DNA of 64,000 nt from Oscillibacter sp. ER4 (lineage in GTDB: Bacteria > Bacillota > Clostridia > Oscillospirales > Oscillospiraceae). A program made the translations under genes and the position numbers. The notes under the pieces are model-generated. The model saw only the letters and a list, made by a program, of their open reading frames with translations. It was not told the origin of the DNA and made no database searches. Positions 52,801 through 60,524 of this stretch are shown here, one piece after another. Each line of letters opens with the position of its first letter. The stretch's first letter is position 1. Location: positions 16,200 through 80,199 of the forward strand of contig NZ_JPJG01000034.1 in NCBI RefSeq assembly GCF_000765235.1. Direction: 5' to 3'.

Positions 52801-53318
52801 TCAAGATAAAAGTGCTCGGGGCCAAAGATTTCAGATAGTGTTAAGGCATATTCCTTGGCACCATTATAGTCCCCGTTGCGGAGCCTTCTCGGGATCTCAC
52901 CGGCGAGACACGCCGAGAGCGCGATGAGGCCCTTGGAGTGCTCGCGCAGAAGATCCAGGTCGATGCGCGGCTTGATGTAAAAGCCATCGACGTGCGCCAT
53001 TGAGACGAGGTAGGAAAGATTCCGATAGCCCTCCTCATTCTCGCACAGCAGCACGAGATGGCGGGCCTCGCTGTCGAATTCGTGCTGCTTGTCAAAGCGC
53101 GTGCGCGGGGCGACGTACACCTCACAGCCGATGATGGGCTTGATGCCCTCAGCCTTGCAGGCGCGGTAAAAGTCGACCACGCCGTACATCACGCCGTGGT
53201 CGGTGATGGCGCAGGCGGTCTGCCCCATCGACTTGACGAGCTTGGGGAGGTCGCGGATACGGCACGCGCCGTCGAGCAGGCTGTATTCGGTATGGACATG
53301 TAAATGGGCAAACGACAT
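49836..53318 (-). CDS. dnaE: DNA polymerase III alpha subunit (DnaE)
   Basis: An 1160-residue replicative DNA polymerase. The N-terminal PHP domain has 'FAHLHVHTEYSLLDGACRI'. The catalytic palm shows 'GPGRGSAAGSIVSY' and the Asp pair in 'PDIDMDFGDTRRGEVV'. A third Asp lies in the 'KMDFLGLRNLTIL' stretch. An HhH region and a C-terminal OB fold ('KISLAGVVTASKTKMTKKNTLMAYVTLED') follow. It is 13 bases after whiA. Confidence 0.97.
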   Translation of the reverse strand: MSFAHLHVHTEYSLLDGACRIRDLPKLVKSMGQTACAITDHGVMYGVVDFYRACKAEGIKPIIGCEVYVAPRTRFDKQHEFDSEARHLVLLCENEEGYRNLSYLVSMAHVDGFYIKPRIDLDLLREHSKGLIALSACLAGEIPRRLRNGDYNGAKEYALTLSEIFGPEHFYLELQDHGIRDQAIVNKGILRLHEEMGLPLVVTNDAHYLRKEDAYAHDVLLCIQTGKTVDDENRMRYEPQRFYLRSTEEMAALFPDYPEAVENTGKIAERCNLEFTFGKYHLPEFKVPEGYTSLTYFKKLCADGFAQRYGEGTDKQRAQLEYEQNMIERMGFVDYFLIVSDFVRYAKSVGIPVGPGRGSAAGSIVSYCLSITDIEPMKYGLFFERFLNPERVSMPDIDMDFGDTRRGEVVDYVRRKYGDDHVAQIVTFGTMAARGVIRDVGRALNMSYADCDVIAKLVPAGPHVTLDDALRISRELREKYEGDEQVKKLIDTARALEGMPRHASTHAAGVVITKRPVVDYVPLARNDDTIVCQYVMTTLEELGLLKMDFLGLRNLTILDDAVKTIREKDKNFTLAGIPENDAATYEMLAAGRTSGVFQLESSGMTGVCVSLKPQNIEDITALIALYRPGPMESIPKFIACKHDPKKVTYLIPQLEPILSITYGCIVYQEQVIQIFQQLAGYSLGQADMLRRAMSKKKVKDIEREREAFLHGDPARNISGCVANGIDEKAAQEIYEEIYAFANYAFNKAHAAAYAVVAYQTAYFKCHYTKEYMAALLSSVLDSSDKVGEYFNECRECGIKLLPPDVNHSADRFTVEPEGIRFGLVAIKNIGRGLILRMMQERELNGPFVDFQDFCRRMDGMEINKRAVENLIRAGAFDSTGAKRSQLIAVYEKVMDGIAEGNRTNVEGQIDFFGMGAETAQQAALVLPDIPEFTPQELMAMEKATTGLYLTGHPMDAYRSLVRSSGAAAIGRVMEDFSQEAGPTTFSDGQKISLAGVVTASKTKMTKKNTLMAYVTLEDGTGAIEMLCFTRALEQYGSYLQEGQVIYVTGTLSVRDEKAPQLMCDFARPLNANFSTGTVAHAQAQQQQQRTGQTLYLRLPSANGPEMAILRKILYMFEGKENNVRIRVLDTGKLIGTTCDLHTSLVCDLEERFGKENVVVK

Positions 53319-53331
53319 GGCGCGCTCCCTC

Positions 53332-54243
53332 CTATTCGTTCTCTTCTTTTTTTGCGATCTCCATGAGCTTTCGGATGCGGTGATTCAAACACGACTTCGT
53401 CAGCGGCGGGTCGAATGTCGCCGCCAATTCTGAAAACGTCAGCTCTGGCTGAAGTAACCGCGCGACAGCGACCTCCTGCAATTTGACGGGCAGGTCGTTG
53501 ATCGCACCGGACTCGGTCAAGCGTGTAAAGGCTTCCACCTGTTCACGTGAGGCCAGCACTGCTTTGTCAAGGTTGGCCGCGTCGCAGTTTACGCGCCGGT
53601 TCACGGTGTTTCGCATTTCCTTTTCGATTTTGGCCGACATGATCTCAAGCGCGCGCCCCGGCGCGCCGATGAGCGTCAGCAGGTCTTCGATATGGGTGCT
53701 GCTCTTAAAATATGTAATGAGGTTATTCTGCCGCATGACATTTTTCGGCTCAAAGCCCATGTCGCGCAGCAGCGCCTCGACCTCGCGCCCCGCCTGCACG
53801 TGCGAGGTCGCAAGCTCTAAGTGATACCGCTTATGCGGGTCGGTCACGCTGCCGCCGGACAAAAACGCCCCGCGCAGGAACGACGCCCGACAGCACTCTT
53901 CTTCAAGCAGCGCAAAGTTCAGGTGCAGCGCAAAATGCGCCCGGCGATCGTAGCCGAGCGCGCGCCAGATCGTGTCGAGCTTGTCCTCCTGCGTGATGCG
54001 GAAGACGAGCTTGCCGCCGTCCTTCGACTTGTCAGGGAGTTCGTCAAAGCGCAGGGAAAATGCCTTTTGGAAGAGCTTTGGGAGACGCGCGGCGAATTCG
54101 TCATTTTCCGTGACGATGCGCACCTCGTTTGCGGTGAATGCGCTGGCATACAGCAGCACGCCGCAGCCCTCGGCCACGGCGCAGCAGCTCCGGTTGATCG
54201 GAACCTTGCAGAGCTCCGCTTTTACGTCATAGGCGAACGACAT
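53332..54243 (-). CDS. whiA: DNA-binding protein WhiA
   Basis: A 303-residue protein with a LAGLIDADG-like N-terminal domain and a C-terminal helix-turn-helix. Conserved features are 'FLRGAFLSGGSVTDPHKRYHLE' and 'LPVKLQEVAVARLLQPELTFSELAATFDPPLTKSCLNHRIRKL'. WhiA affects cell division and chromosome segregation in Bacillus. It is between rapZ and dnaE; the yvcK (mgfK) gene usual between rapZ and whiA is missing. Confidence 0.95.
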   Translation of the reverse strand: MSFAYDVKAELCKVPINRSCCAVAEGCGVLLYASAFTANEVRIVTENDEFAARLPKLFQKAFSLRFDELPDKSKDGGKLVFRITQEDKLDTIWRALGYDRRAHFALHLNFALLEEECCRASFLRGAFLSGGSVTDPHKRYHLELATSHVQAGREVEALLRDMGFEPKNVMRQNNLITYFKSSTHIEDLLTLIGAPGRALEIMSAKIEKEMRNTVNRRVNCDAANLDKAVLASREQVEAFTRLTESGAINDLPVKLQEVAVARLLQPELTFSELAATFDPPLTKSCLNHRIRKLMEIAKKEENE

Positions 54244-54275
54244 GCCGCCACCTTCTTTCGTTTCAAAAACTTGTT

Positions 54276-55139
54276 TCAGCCGCGCGTGATGTCGCGGTGA
54301 TTTTCAAACGCGGGATAGCCCAGGGCCGTGAGGTAGGACGCGATGCAGCGCGCAACGGACACGCTGCGGTGGTGCCCGCCCGTGCAGCCGACGGCGATGA
54401 CGAGCGTGCTCTTCCCTTCCTCTGCGTAGAGCGGAAGCAGGAATGAGAGCATTCCCTCGAGTTTGTCGATAAACGTCTTCGTCTGCGGGAACGAGAACAC
54501 GTAGTCATAGACCTCACTGTCCATGCCAGTCTTGTGCTTGAGCTCCGGCACGTAAAAGGGATTGGGCAGGAAGCGCACGTCGAATACCAGGTCGGCTTCC
54601 AGCGGGATGCCGTATTTGAAGCCGAATGAGACGACGTTCACGCTCAGCTTGCCGCGCGCGCTCTTGTCGCCAAAGAGACCGTAGAGCTCATTTCTGAGCT
54701 TGGCTGCGGGCATGAGCGTCGTGTCGATGACAAAGTCGGCGTGCTCGCGCAGCGGGAGCAGCAGCTCCTGCTCGCGGTGCATCGCCTGCTCGATGGTCAT
54801 GCCGTCAGACATCAGCGGATGGCGGCGGCGCGTCTCCTTGTAGCGCTTGATGATGGTCTCAAGGTCCGCCGTGACGAACAGTAGCCGGCAGATATCGCCG
54901 CCTTGCTTGAGCCGCTCCATTGCGTCTAAAATCCCCTGAAAGTTGCCGTTGCCCGAGCGGATGTCGCTCACGAGCGCGACGCGGTCATAGCGGCCGTCGC
55001 TCTGCGCGCAGAATTCGGCAAATTTCAAAATAATGTCCGCCGGTACGTTGTCCACCGTATAGTAGCCCATGTCCTCCAGATACGTGGCGGCGCTGGACTT
55101 GCCCGCACCAGACAGACCGGATATGATCAGAATTTCCAT
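54276..55139 (-). CDS. rapZ: RNase adapter/nucleotide-binding protein RapZ (YvcJ)
   Basis: A 287-residue P-loop protein. Walker A GLSGAGKS is at 8-15, and 'MGYYTVDNVP' and the C-terminal 'CTGGHHRSVSVA' domain are diagnostic. In E. coli RapZ controls GlmS through small RNAs. The Bacillus homologue YvcJ is a nucleotide-binding protein of unclear role. It lies 18 bases after murB. Confidence 0.95.
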   Translation of the reverse strand: MEILIISGLSGAGKSSAATYLEDMGYYTVDNVPADIILKFAEFCAQSDGRYDRVALVSDIRSGNGNFQGILDAMERLKQGGDICRLLFVTADLETIIKRYKETRRRHPLMSDGMTIEQAMHREQELLLPLREHADFVIDTTLMPAAKLRNELYGLFGDKSARGKLSVNVVSFGFKYGIPLEADLVFDVRFLPNPFYVPELKHKTGMDSEVYDYVFSFPQTKTFIDKLEGMLSFLLPLYAEEGKSTLVIAVGCTGGHHRSVSVARCIASYLTALGYPAFENHRDITRG

Positions 55140-55157
55140 CGTTGTCTCTCTTTCTAT

Positions 55158-56069
55158 TTACCGGATGATCTTGACCTCCGGCTCCAGCATCACGCCGTGC
55201 GCGTCGTAAACGGTCTTCTGTACCTTTTCGATGAGGGCGAGCACATCGGCGCAGGTCGCGCCGCCGACGTTCACGACGAAGCCCGCGTGCTTGCTTGATA
55301 CCTCTGCCCCGCCGACGCGGCAGCCTTTGAGGCCGCAGCCCTCGATCAGCGGGCCCGCGTAGTAGCCGGTCGGGCGCTTGAACGTGCTGCCCGCGCTCGG
55401 CAGCTCGAGCGGCTGGCTTGCCTTGCGCCGCGCCATCAGATCGTCCATCTTTGCCTTGATGGCGTCCGGATCACCCGATTCAAGCTTGACCTTCGCGCCG
55501 AGGACGATGCCCTCGCCCGCGGAAAACACGCTGTGGCGATAAGAAAAATCCAGCTCCGCAGGTGTTAAAACCTTCACGCCGTCGGGATACAGCGCCGTCA
55601 CTTCGGTGACAACGTCCTTGAGCTCGCCGCCGTAGGCGCCTGCGTTCATCACGACGCCGCCGCCGAGCGTGCCGGGGATGCCGTGGGCAAATTCCAGCCC
55701 CGTCAGGCCGTTTTTCCATGCGAACAGCGCGAGCTTCGCGAGCGACACGCCTGCGTCCGCTGCGATCTCGCCCTCGTCCGTCAGCTCAATATGAGAAAGC
55801 TCGGCGGACGTGTCGATGACCACAGTGTCAAGGCCCTTGTCGGCGACGAGCAGGTTCGTGCCGTTGCCGATCAGCAGCGGCTTGACGCCTGCGTCCTGCA
55901 AAAAGCCCATCAGCACAACGAGCTGCTCGCGCGTTTTCGGAAAGGCCATGCGTTTGGCCGGCCCCCCGATGCGGAACGACGTATGCTTTGCCATCGGCTC
56001 ATCTGCGGCCCATTTGAGGTCGGGCAGATAGTCATGGATCTGGCGGTCGAGTGCGGTTTCCCAAGACAT
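55158..56069 (-). CDS. murB: UDP-N-acetylenolpyruvoylglucosamine reductase
   Basis: Second committed step of peptidoglycan precursor synthesis, FAD-dependent. It has 303 residues, type II MurB as in Gram-positives. 'MAKHTSFRIGGPA' opens the FAD domain, 'GIPGTLGGGVVMNAGAYGGE' binds the cofactor, and 'PSAGSTFKRPTGYYAGPLIEGCGLKG' carries the catalytic Ser region. The start at 56069 follows CGGAGGA; the open frame reaches six codons further. Confidence 0.96.
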   Translation of the reverse strand: MSWETALDRQIHDYLPDLKWAADEPMAKHTSFRIGGPAKRMAFPKTREQLVVLMGFLQDAGVKPLLIGNGTNLLVADKGLDTVVIDTSAELSHIELTDEGEIAADAGVSLAKLALFAWKNGLTGLEFAHGIPGTLGGGVVMNAGAYGGELKDVVTEVTALYPDGVKVLTPAELDFSYRHSVFSAGEGIVLGAKVKLESGDPDAIKAKMDDLMARRKASQPLELPSAGSTFKRPTGYYAGPLIEGCGLKGCRVGGAEVSSKHAGFVVNVGGATCADVLALIEKVQKTVYDAHGVMLEPEVKIIR

Positions 56070-56083
56070 AGATGCTCCTCCGT

Positions 56084-57046
56084 TCACGGATTCTGGTTTT
56101 TCAGCTCATTTTCGCGGGTCACGCGGTCAATGTGGCCGTCGATCTGCGCGGCGAATTCGCGCGCGGAGTTGAAGCCGTGCTTCTTCTGGCGGTTGTTCAT
56201 CGCTGCCAGCTCCACGATCGCGGCGAGGTTACGGCCCGCACTGACGGGAATGGTGATCTGCGGCACGGGCACATCAAGGATGGTCGTGTCGTTTTCGTCG
56301 AGACCCAGACGGTCATAGAATTTGTCATCCTCCCACTTTTCAAACTGGATGACAAGGTCGATCTGCGTCGAATCCTGCACTGCACCCACGCCGAAGAGCT
56401 TTTCCACGTCGATGACGCCAACGCCGCGCACCTCAAGGTAGTTGCGGATGAGCTCAGGCGCCGTGCCCGAGAGCGTTGAGCCGATGCGCGTGATCTCGAC
56501 CGCGTCGTCGGCGACGAGGCGGTGGCCGCGCTTGATGAGCTCGATGGCCGTCTCACTCTTGCCGATGCCGCTGTCGCCGAAGATCAGCACGCCCTCGCCG
56601 TACACGTCGACAAGCACGCCGTGGCGTGTGATGACGGGCGCGAGCGCGTGATTCAGGTAGTCGATGGTCATGGCGGTGAACTCGACGGACGTGTACTTCG
56701 TGCGAAGCAGCGTGCGGCCGTGCTTTTGCGCCATCTCGAGGCACTCAGGGAAAACATCTAAATTGCGCGAGATGACCAGTGCCGGGATCTCGTAGCAGAA
56801 CAGGTCCTCGAAGCGCTTGCGCCGCTCCTCGGCCGAGTAGCCGCGCAGGAACGTCACCTCGCTCTTGCCGATGATCTGTAATCTTCTCGGATCAAAATAA
56901 TCGAAAAAGCCGATGAACTGGAGGCCGGGGCGGTTGACGTCCGTGATGGTCAAGATCTCGGTGTCGTAATCTGTGCCCTTGTTGATGACCTCCATCTGAA
57001 ATTTTTCTACGATGTCCTTTACGCGGACGGAGCGATTGGTATTCAT
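56084..57046 (-). CDS. hprK: HPr kinase/phosphorylase
   Basis: Phosphorylates and dephosphorylates HPr-Ser46, the centre of carbon catabolite repression in Firmicutes. It has 320 residues. Walker A GDSGIGKS is at about 157-164, the catalytic His near 142 is in 'TRHGVLVDVYG', and the signature 'EVRGVGVIDVEKLFG' follows. The start at 57046 follows GGAGGG. It heads the operon hprK-murB-rapZ-whiA-dnaE. Confidence 0.96.
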   Translation of the reverse strand: MNTNRSVRVKDIVEKFQMEVINKGTDYDTEILTITDVNRPGLQFIGFFDYFDPRRLQIIGKSEVTFLRGYSAEERRKRFEDLFCYEIPALVISRNLDVFPECLEMAQKHGRTLLRTKYTSVEFTAMTIDYLNHALAPVITRHGVLVDVYGEGVLIFGDSGIGKSETAIELIKRGHRLVADDAVEITRIGSTLSGTAPELIRNYLEVRGVGVIDVEKLFGVGAVQDSTQIDLVIQFEKWEDDKFYDRLGLDENDTTILDVPVPQITIPVSAGRNLAAIVELAAMNNRQKKHGFNSAREFAAQIDGHIDRVTRENELKNQNP

Positions 57047-57092
57047 AGTTCCCTCCATGCGGGCCTTGGCCCGCGTGATAAAATACACTTTA

Positions 57093-57121
57093 ATTATAAT
57101 CGCTGCCCCCCTTTTTTACAA
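57093..57121 (-). promoter_or_regulatory. sigma-A promoter of hprK operon
   Basis: Minus strand -35 TTGTAA (57121-57116), 17-base spacer, -10 TATAAT (57098-57093). Confidence 0.8.
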
Positions 57122-57211
57122 GCGAAAACGCCCTGCCGCGCCACGCTTTTTTCTCATTTGCGCCGCGAGCGGAAAAATTACAGATTTTTTCATCTTTTTT
57201 GAAAATAGTAC

Positions 57212-57240
57212 TTGCATTTTGTGATGCAATCTGTTATAGT
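57212..57240 (+). promoter_or_regulatory. sigma-A promoter of rpmB
   Basis: TTGCAT at 57212-57217, 17-base spacer, TATAGT at 57235-57240. Confidence 0.85.
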
Positions 57241-57297
57241 ATCAACTGCTTGTGAATGACCAAGCCTTGATTTGATTACAGCAAGGAGGTGCAACGG

Positions 57298-57486
57298 ATG
57301 GCAAAGTGCGAGTTTTGCGACAAGGGTGTTACGTTCGGTATCAGAGTTTCCCACTCTCACCGTCGTTCCAATCGTCCCTGGAAGCCCAACGTCAAGCGCG
57401 TGAAGGCTATCGTCAATGGTACGCCCCGCCATGTCTATGTTTGTACCCGCTGTCTGCGTTCCGGTAAGGTTACCCGCGCGATCTAA
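57298..57486 (+). CDS. rpmB: 50S ribosomal protein L28
   Basis: A 62-residue ribosomal protein. It keeps the zinc-binding form with two CxxC pairs (Cys4/Cys7 and the C-terminal 'VCTRCL'). 'KWKPNVKRV'-type and 'HSHRRSNR' motifs are typical. I start at the ATG at 57298 after GCAAGGAGG; an in-frame start three codons earlier would overlap the ribosome site. Monocistronic. Confidence 0.97.
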   Translation: MAKCEFCDKGVTFGIRVSHSHRRSNRPWKPNVKRVKAIVNGTPRHVYVCTRCLRSGKVTRAI

Positions 57487-57501
57487 GCGACCAAACAGAT
57501 T

Positions 57502-57534
57502 AGAAGCACTGCGAAAGCAGTGCTTCTTTTTTTG
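57502..57534 (+). terminator. intrinsic terminator after rpmB
   Basis: Stem AGAAGCACTGC with its complement around GAAA, then seven or more T. Confidence 0.92.
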
Positions 57535-57540
57535 TATATC

Positions 57541-57567
57541 AAAAAGCCGCCCATCGGGCGGCTTTTT
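57541..57567 (-). terminator. intrinsic terminator after the GNAT gene
   Basis: Stem AAAAGCCGCCC/GGGCGGCTTTT around a 3-base loop; the minus strand continues in T, 14 bases after the GNAT gene stop. It also backs up the rpmB terminator. Confidence 0.85.
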
Positions 57568-57580
57568 CTGATTTCAGGGA

Positions 57581-58039
57581 CTATTGCGCCTGCAAATCCA
57601 TCGTCATGTACTTTTTGGTTTCTTTGAAGGAGAGTTTCTCATAAAGGCGCAGAGCGGCTTCGTTGCATGATAGCACCTTCAGCTCGATGCGGCAGGCGCC
57701 GTTTTCCTCCGCGAAGGGCTTAAAGGCAGAAATGAGCTGCGATGCATAGCCCTTCCGGCGGTGTTCTTTCTCAACGTACAACGCATCGAGAATCGCAATC
57801 GGTTTTGCAAGCATGCCGGGAATTTCGTAGAGAAAGCCATATAAAAAAGCGACGATCTCTCCTCCATCCTCAATCAGTAGCAGCTTATGGCCCTCCAGAC
57901 CGATGCGGTCGCGGTAATTATCGGTGACAACATACGAGCCGTTCAAATTGGAGTCATACTGCACCTCATCATGGATGAGCCTTGTCAAAAGCGTATCCAA
58001 GCGGGCTGCGTCTGCGGTTGTGGCATCTCGAAGCTTCAT
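57581..58039 (-). CDS. GNAT family N-acetyltransferase
   Basis: A 152-residue acetyl-CoA-dependent acetyltransferase. The acetyl-CoA loop is 'VEKEHRRKGYASQLISAF', preceded by 'AILDALYV', and 'CNEAALRLYEKLSFKE' is the usual C-terminal motif. The substrate is unknown. It overlaps the Nudix gene by 4 bases, so the two are probably co-expressed. Confidence 0.9.
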   Translation of the reverse strand: MKLRDATTADAARLDTLLTRLIHDEVQYDSNLNGSYVVTDNYRDRIGLEGHKLLLIEDGGEIVAFLYGFLYEIPGMLAKPIAILDALYVEKEHRRKGYASQLISAFKPFAEENGACRIELKVLSCNEAALRLYEKLSFKETKKYMTMDLQAQ

Positions 58040-58632
58040 TCCTCTGATCTCCCCTTTCGTTCGTTTTCCCTGCGGAACTGCTGCATCTTCTCATTGAGCT
58101 TCTGATAGATATGCTCGCGGAACCATTTTTCGCTGCTGGCTTCCACCGCGCCGTCCGGCGTGAACCACTTCACGCCGCTGTTCTCGTCGGGCTTGACCGT
58201 GAGCACGTTCATGTCGTCCGCGATGAGAAGATACGTGACGTTCAGATGCAGGTGCGAGGAGACATACTTCCCGCGCTTCATGTGGCCGTCTACAGTCAGC
58301 ACCTCAAGCGAGAAAATGTCCTCGCTTGCCGGACGGACGTTTTTGACGCCGCTCTCCTCGCGGACTTCCCTGAGCGCGACGGCGAGCAGGTCCTCTTCCC
58401 CGTCGGCGTGCCCGCCGAGCCACGACCACGAATCGTAGATGTTGTGATACGCCATCAGCACGCGGTCGAAGCGCTCGTTCACCACCCAGGCCGACGCCGT
58501 CATGTGCGCCAGTGCATTTTCCCGCGTAAACACATCCTCAAATGCGCGCAGACAGTCGAGGATCAATCCCTTATCCCGCTCCTCCTGCTCATTGTAAGGC
58601 CGGTAATTCTCAATTTGCGTCAAAATATCCAT
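58036..58632 (-). CDS. Nudix hydrolase
   Basis: A 198-residue Nudix protein. The box GGHADGEEDLLAVALREVREE fits G-x5-E-x7-REUxEExGU and is complete. The start at 58632 follows GAGGGTAACG; 24 upstream codons lie in hairpin-rich sequence and are unlikely to be coding. The substrate is not predictable. Confidence 0.9.
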   Translation of the reverse strand: MDILTQIENYRPYNEQEERDKGLILDCLRAFEDVFTRENALAHMTASAWVVNERFDRVLMAYHNIYDSWSWLGGHADGEEDLLAVALREVREESGVKNVRPASEDIFSLEVLTVDGHMKRGKYVSSHLHLNVTYLLIADDMNVLTVKPDENSGVKWFTPDGAVEASSEKWFREHIYQKLNEKMQQFRRENERKGRSEE

Positions 58633-58683
58633 CGTTACCCTCAATATTTTTTTCGCGCCCGCAGGCGCAAAAGCCTCGCAGAG

Positions 58684-58800
58684 TTTGCGCCGCGCACGGC
58701 GCAAATAATCTTAATCGTTTTCCGCCGCGACATGCGCGTGGCGGAAAACACTTCTCAGCCCGCAAACGTACGCGCCTACGGCGCGTGCGCTGCCGCGGGC
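58684..58800. repeat. cluster of three GC-rich hairpins (intergenic)
   Basis: Three successive inverted repeats in the gap between gpsA and the Nudix gene: 58684-58705 (TTTGCGCCG arms), 58718-58748 (TTTTCCGCC arms) and 58758-58800 (long imperfect GCCCGC...GCGGGC stem). They lack T runs, so they are not simple terminators. Confidence 0.6.
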
Positions 58801-58813
58801 TGCAATCTTACTC

Positions 58814-58841
58814 AAAAAAGCGGCCCAAGGGCCGCTTTTTT
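58814..58841 (-). terminator. intrinsic terminator after gpsA
   Basis: Near-perfect palindrome AAAAAAGCGGCCC with its complement around AA; T run on the minus strand 8 bases after the gpsA stop. Confidence 0.85.
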
Positions 58842-58848
58842 GAAATAA

Positions 58849-59850
58849 TCATAACCAGCTGCAATCGCTTTCCTTTTTCGGCGTGCGGCTCATCAGAACG
58901 CCGATGAGCGGCGCGGCGCTCTTGCCCTCGTAGAGGACCTCGTACACTGCCGTCGAGATCGGCATCTCTACGCCATAGCGCTGCGCGAGCTCGTGCGCGC
59001 TGCGCGCGGCGTAATAGCCCTCGACGACCGCGCCGACCTCGTCCATGGCCTCCTGCGCGCTCTTGCCCTGACCAATCAGGATGCCCGCGCGATGGTTGCG
59101 TGAGTGCATCGACGTACACGTGACGATGAGATCGCCCATGCCGGCAAGACCGGCGAGCGTCTCCTTGCGCCCGCCCATGCACTCGGCCAGGCGCGAGATC
59201 TCACTCAGCGCGCGGGTGATGAGCAGCGCACGGGTGTTGTCGCCCATGCCGCAGCCGTCGCTGATGCCGCAGCACAGCGCCGCGACGTTCTTGAGCGCGC
59301 CCGCAAGCTCCACGCCGACGACGTCGTCGTGCGTGTAGACGCGGAAGACCTCGTTCATGAACGCGCGCTGCACGGCCTCGGCGCTCGCCTGATCGGCGGA
59401 CGCCGCCACACAGCCCGTCGGCAGACGGCGCGCGACCTCCTCGGCGTGCGAGGGGCCGGAGAGCACTGCGATACGATAGCCCTCGCCGCATTCCTGTGCG
59501 ATGATCTCGCTCATGCGCAGGTGCGTTCCGCGCTCAATGCCCTTCGTGAGCGAGACGAGCAGCGTGCCTTTTTTCAGGTGCGGCGCAGCCTCATGCGCAA
59601 CGGAGCGCAGTGCAAACGACGGCGACGCGAAGACGGCCATCTCCGCATTTTGGAGCACCGCTAAGTCGCTCGTGACGGCGATGCGCTCGGGAATGCGCAC
59701 GCCTTTGAGTAAAGGATTTTCCCTTGTCTTATCCAGCAATTCCGCCTTTTTCGGGTCGTGAGACCAGAGCGCGACGGTATGGCCGTTGTCCGATAACAGC
59801 ATCGCGGCGGCGGTACCCCAGCCGCCCGAGCCAAGCACTACAATGTTCAT
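58849..59850 (-). CDS. gpsA: glycerol-3-phosphate dehydrogenase [NAD(P)+]
   Basis: Makes sn-glycerol-3-phosphate for phospholipids, 333 residues. The Rossmann loop is 'VVLGSGGWGTAAAMLL', a slight variant of the usual GAGSWGTALA. The catalytic Lys lies in 'ELAGALKNVAALC' and 'GMGDLIVTCTSMHSRNHRAG' is diagnostic. The start at 59850 follows GGGAGGACG; upstream open frame is a shadow of plsY. Overlaps plsY by 4 bases, the step it feeds. Confidence 0.96.
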   Translation of the reverse strand: MNIVVLGSGGWGTAAAMLLSDNGHTVALWSHDPKKAELLDKTRENPLLKGVRIPERIAVTSDLAVLQNAEMAVFASPSFALRSVAHEAAPHLKKGTLLVSLTKGIERGTHLRMSEIIAQECGEGYRIAVLSGPSHAEEVARRLPTGCVAASADQASAEAVQRAFMNEVFRVYTHDDVVGVELAGALKNVAALCCGISDGCGMGDNTRALLITRALSEISRLAECMGGRKETLAGLAGMGDLIVTCTSMHSRNHRAGILIGQGKSAQEAMDEVGAVVEGYYAARSAHELAQRYGVEMPISTAVYEVLYEGKSAAPLIGVLMSRTPKKESDCSWL

Positions 59851-60524
59851 TCGTCCTCCCCCGGCTTGGGCGCGTTCACATGGAAATGGAACTTGCTCTC
59901 CGTACCGCTTAAGAGTCTTTTGATGTTGCTGCGGTGCGCCCACAGCACAAGAAGCGAAATGCACGTGCCGAGCACTGTGCAGGCCGTGTTATGGAACACG
60001 AAATACGTGGTAAACGGCAGGCTGACCGCCGCGGCGACCGAGCCGAGCGACACATAGCGCGTCGTGAGCCACAGCACGACAAACGCGCCCCAGCCGACGA
60101 GCGCGATGCGCCAGTCGAGAAGCAGCAGCAGCGTGCCGCTGCACAAAATGCCCTTGCCGCCCTTGAAGCCGTAAAACACCGGAAACATATGGCCGATGAC
60201 GCAGAACAGTGCGCCGAAATACTTGCCTGCGGCGCCCCAGCCGAGAAGATAGCCCAGGAAATAATTGCCCAGCAGCACCGCGCCGACAGCCTTGAGCATG
60301 TCGAACGCGATGACCATGGGCGCGCACTTCGCGCCGTAATTGCGGTAAAAATTCGTCAGCCCCGCGTTGCCGCTGCCATGGCGGCGCACGTCGTCATGGT
60401 AGAAAATGTGCGACGTTGCGATCGCGCCGTTGATGCAACCCAAAAGATACGACAGCACCGCGACCAGAGCCGGCAAGGCAAATGCCATGACAGCCGTGAC
60501 GCCCGTAAGATAAATGCCTTTCAT
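59847..60524 (-). CDS. plsY: glycerol-3-phosphate acyltransferase
   Basis: Transfers acyl from acyl-phosphate to glycerol-3-phosphate, a polytopic membrane protein of 225 residues with about five helices. The three PlsY loops are visible: 'GSGNAGLTNFYRNYG', 'KGGKGI' and the later 'TTRYVSLGSVAA'. It starts on the last base of der's stop (TGATG) and overlaps gpsA. Confidence 0.95.
   Translation of the reverse strand: MKGIYLTGVTAVMAFALPALVAVLSYLLGCINGAIATSHIFYHDDVRRHGSGNAGLTNFYRNYGAKCAPMVIAFDMLKAVGAVLLGNYFLGYLLGWGAAGKYFGALFCVIGHMFPVFYGFKGGKGILCSGTLLLLLDWRIALVGWGAFVVLWLTTRYVSLGSVAAAVSLPFTTYFVFHNTACTVLGTCISLLVLWAHRSNIKRLLSGTESKFHFHVNAPKPGEDE

Noticed and set aside
51021..52838. 605-codon open frame on the plus strand opposite dnaE
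   Set aside because: It is antisense to a certain polymerase gene, has no family features and is Arg/Ala/Val-rich, as expected from a shadow frame in GC-rich codons.
58684..58800. CRISPR-like repeats
   Set aside because: The three hairpins differ in sequence and are not evenly spaced; no direct repeats with spacers were seen anywhere in the window.
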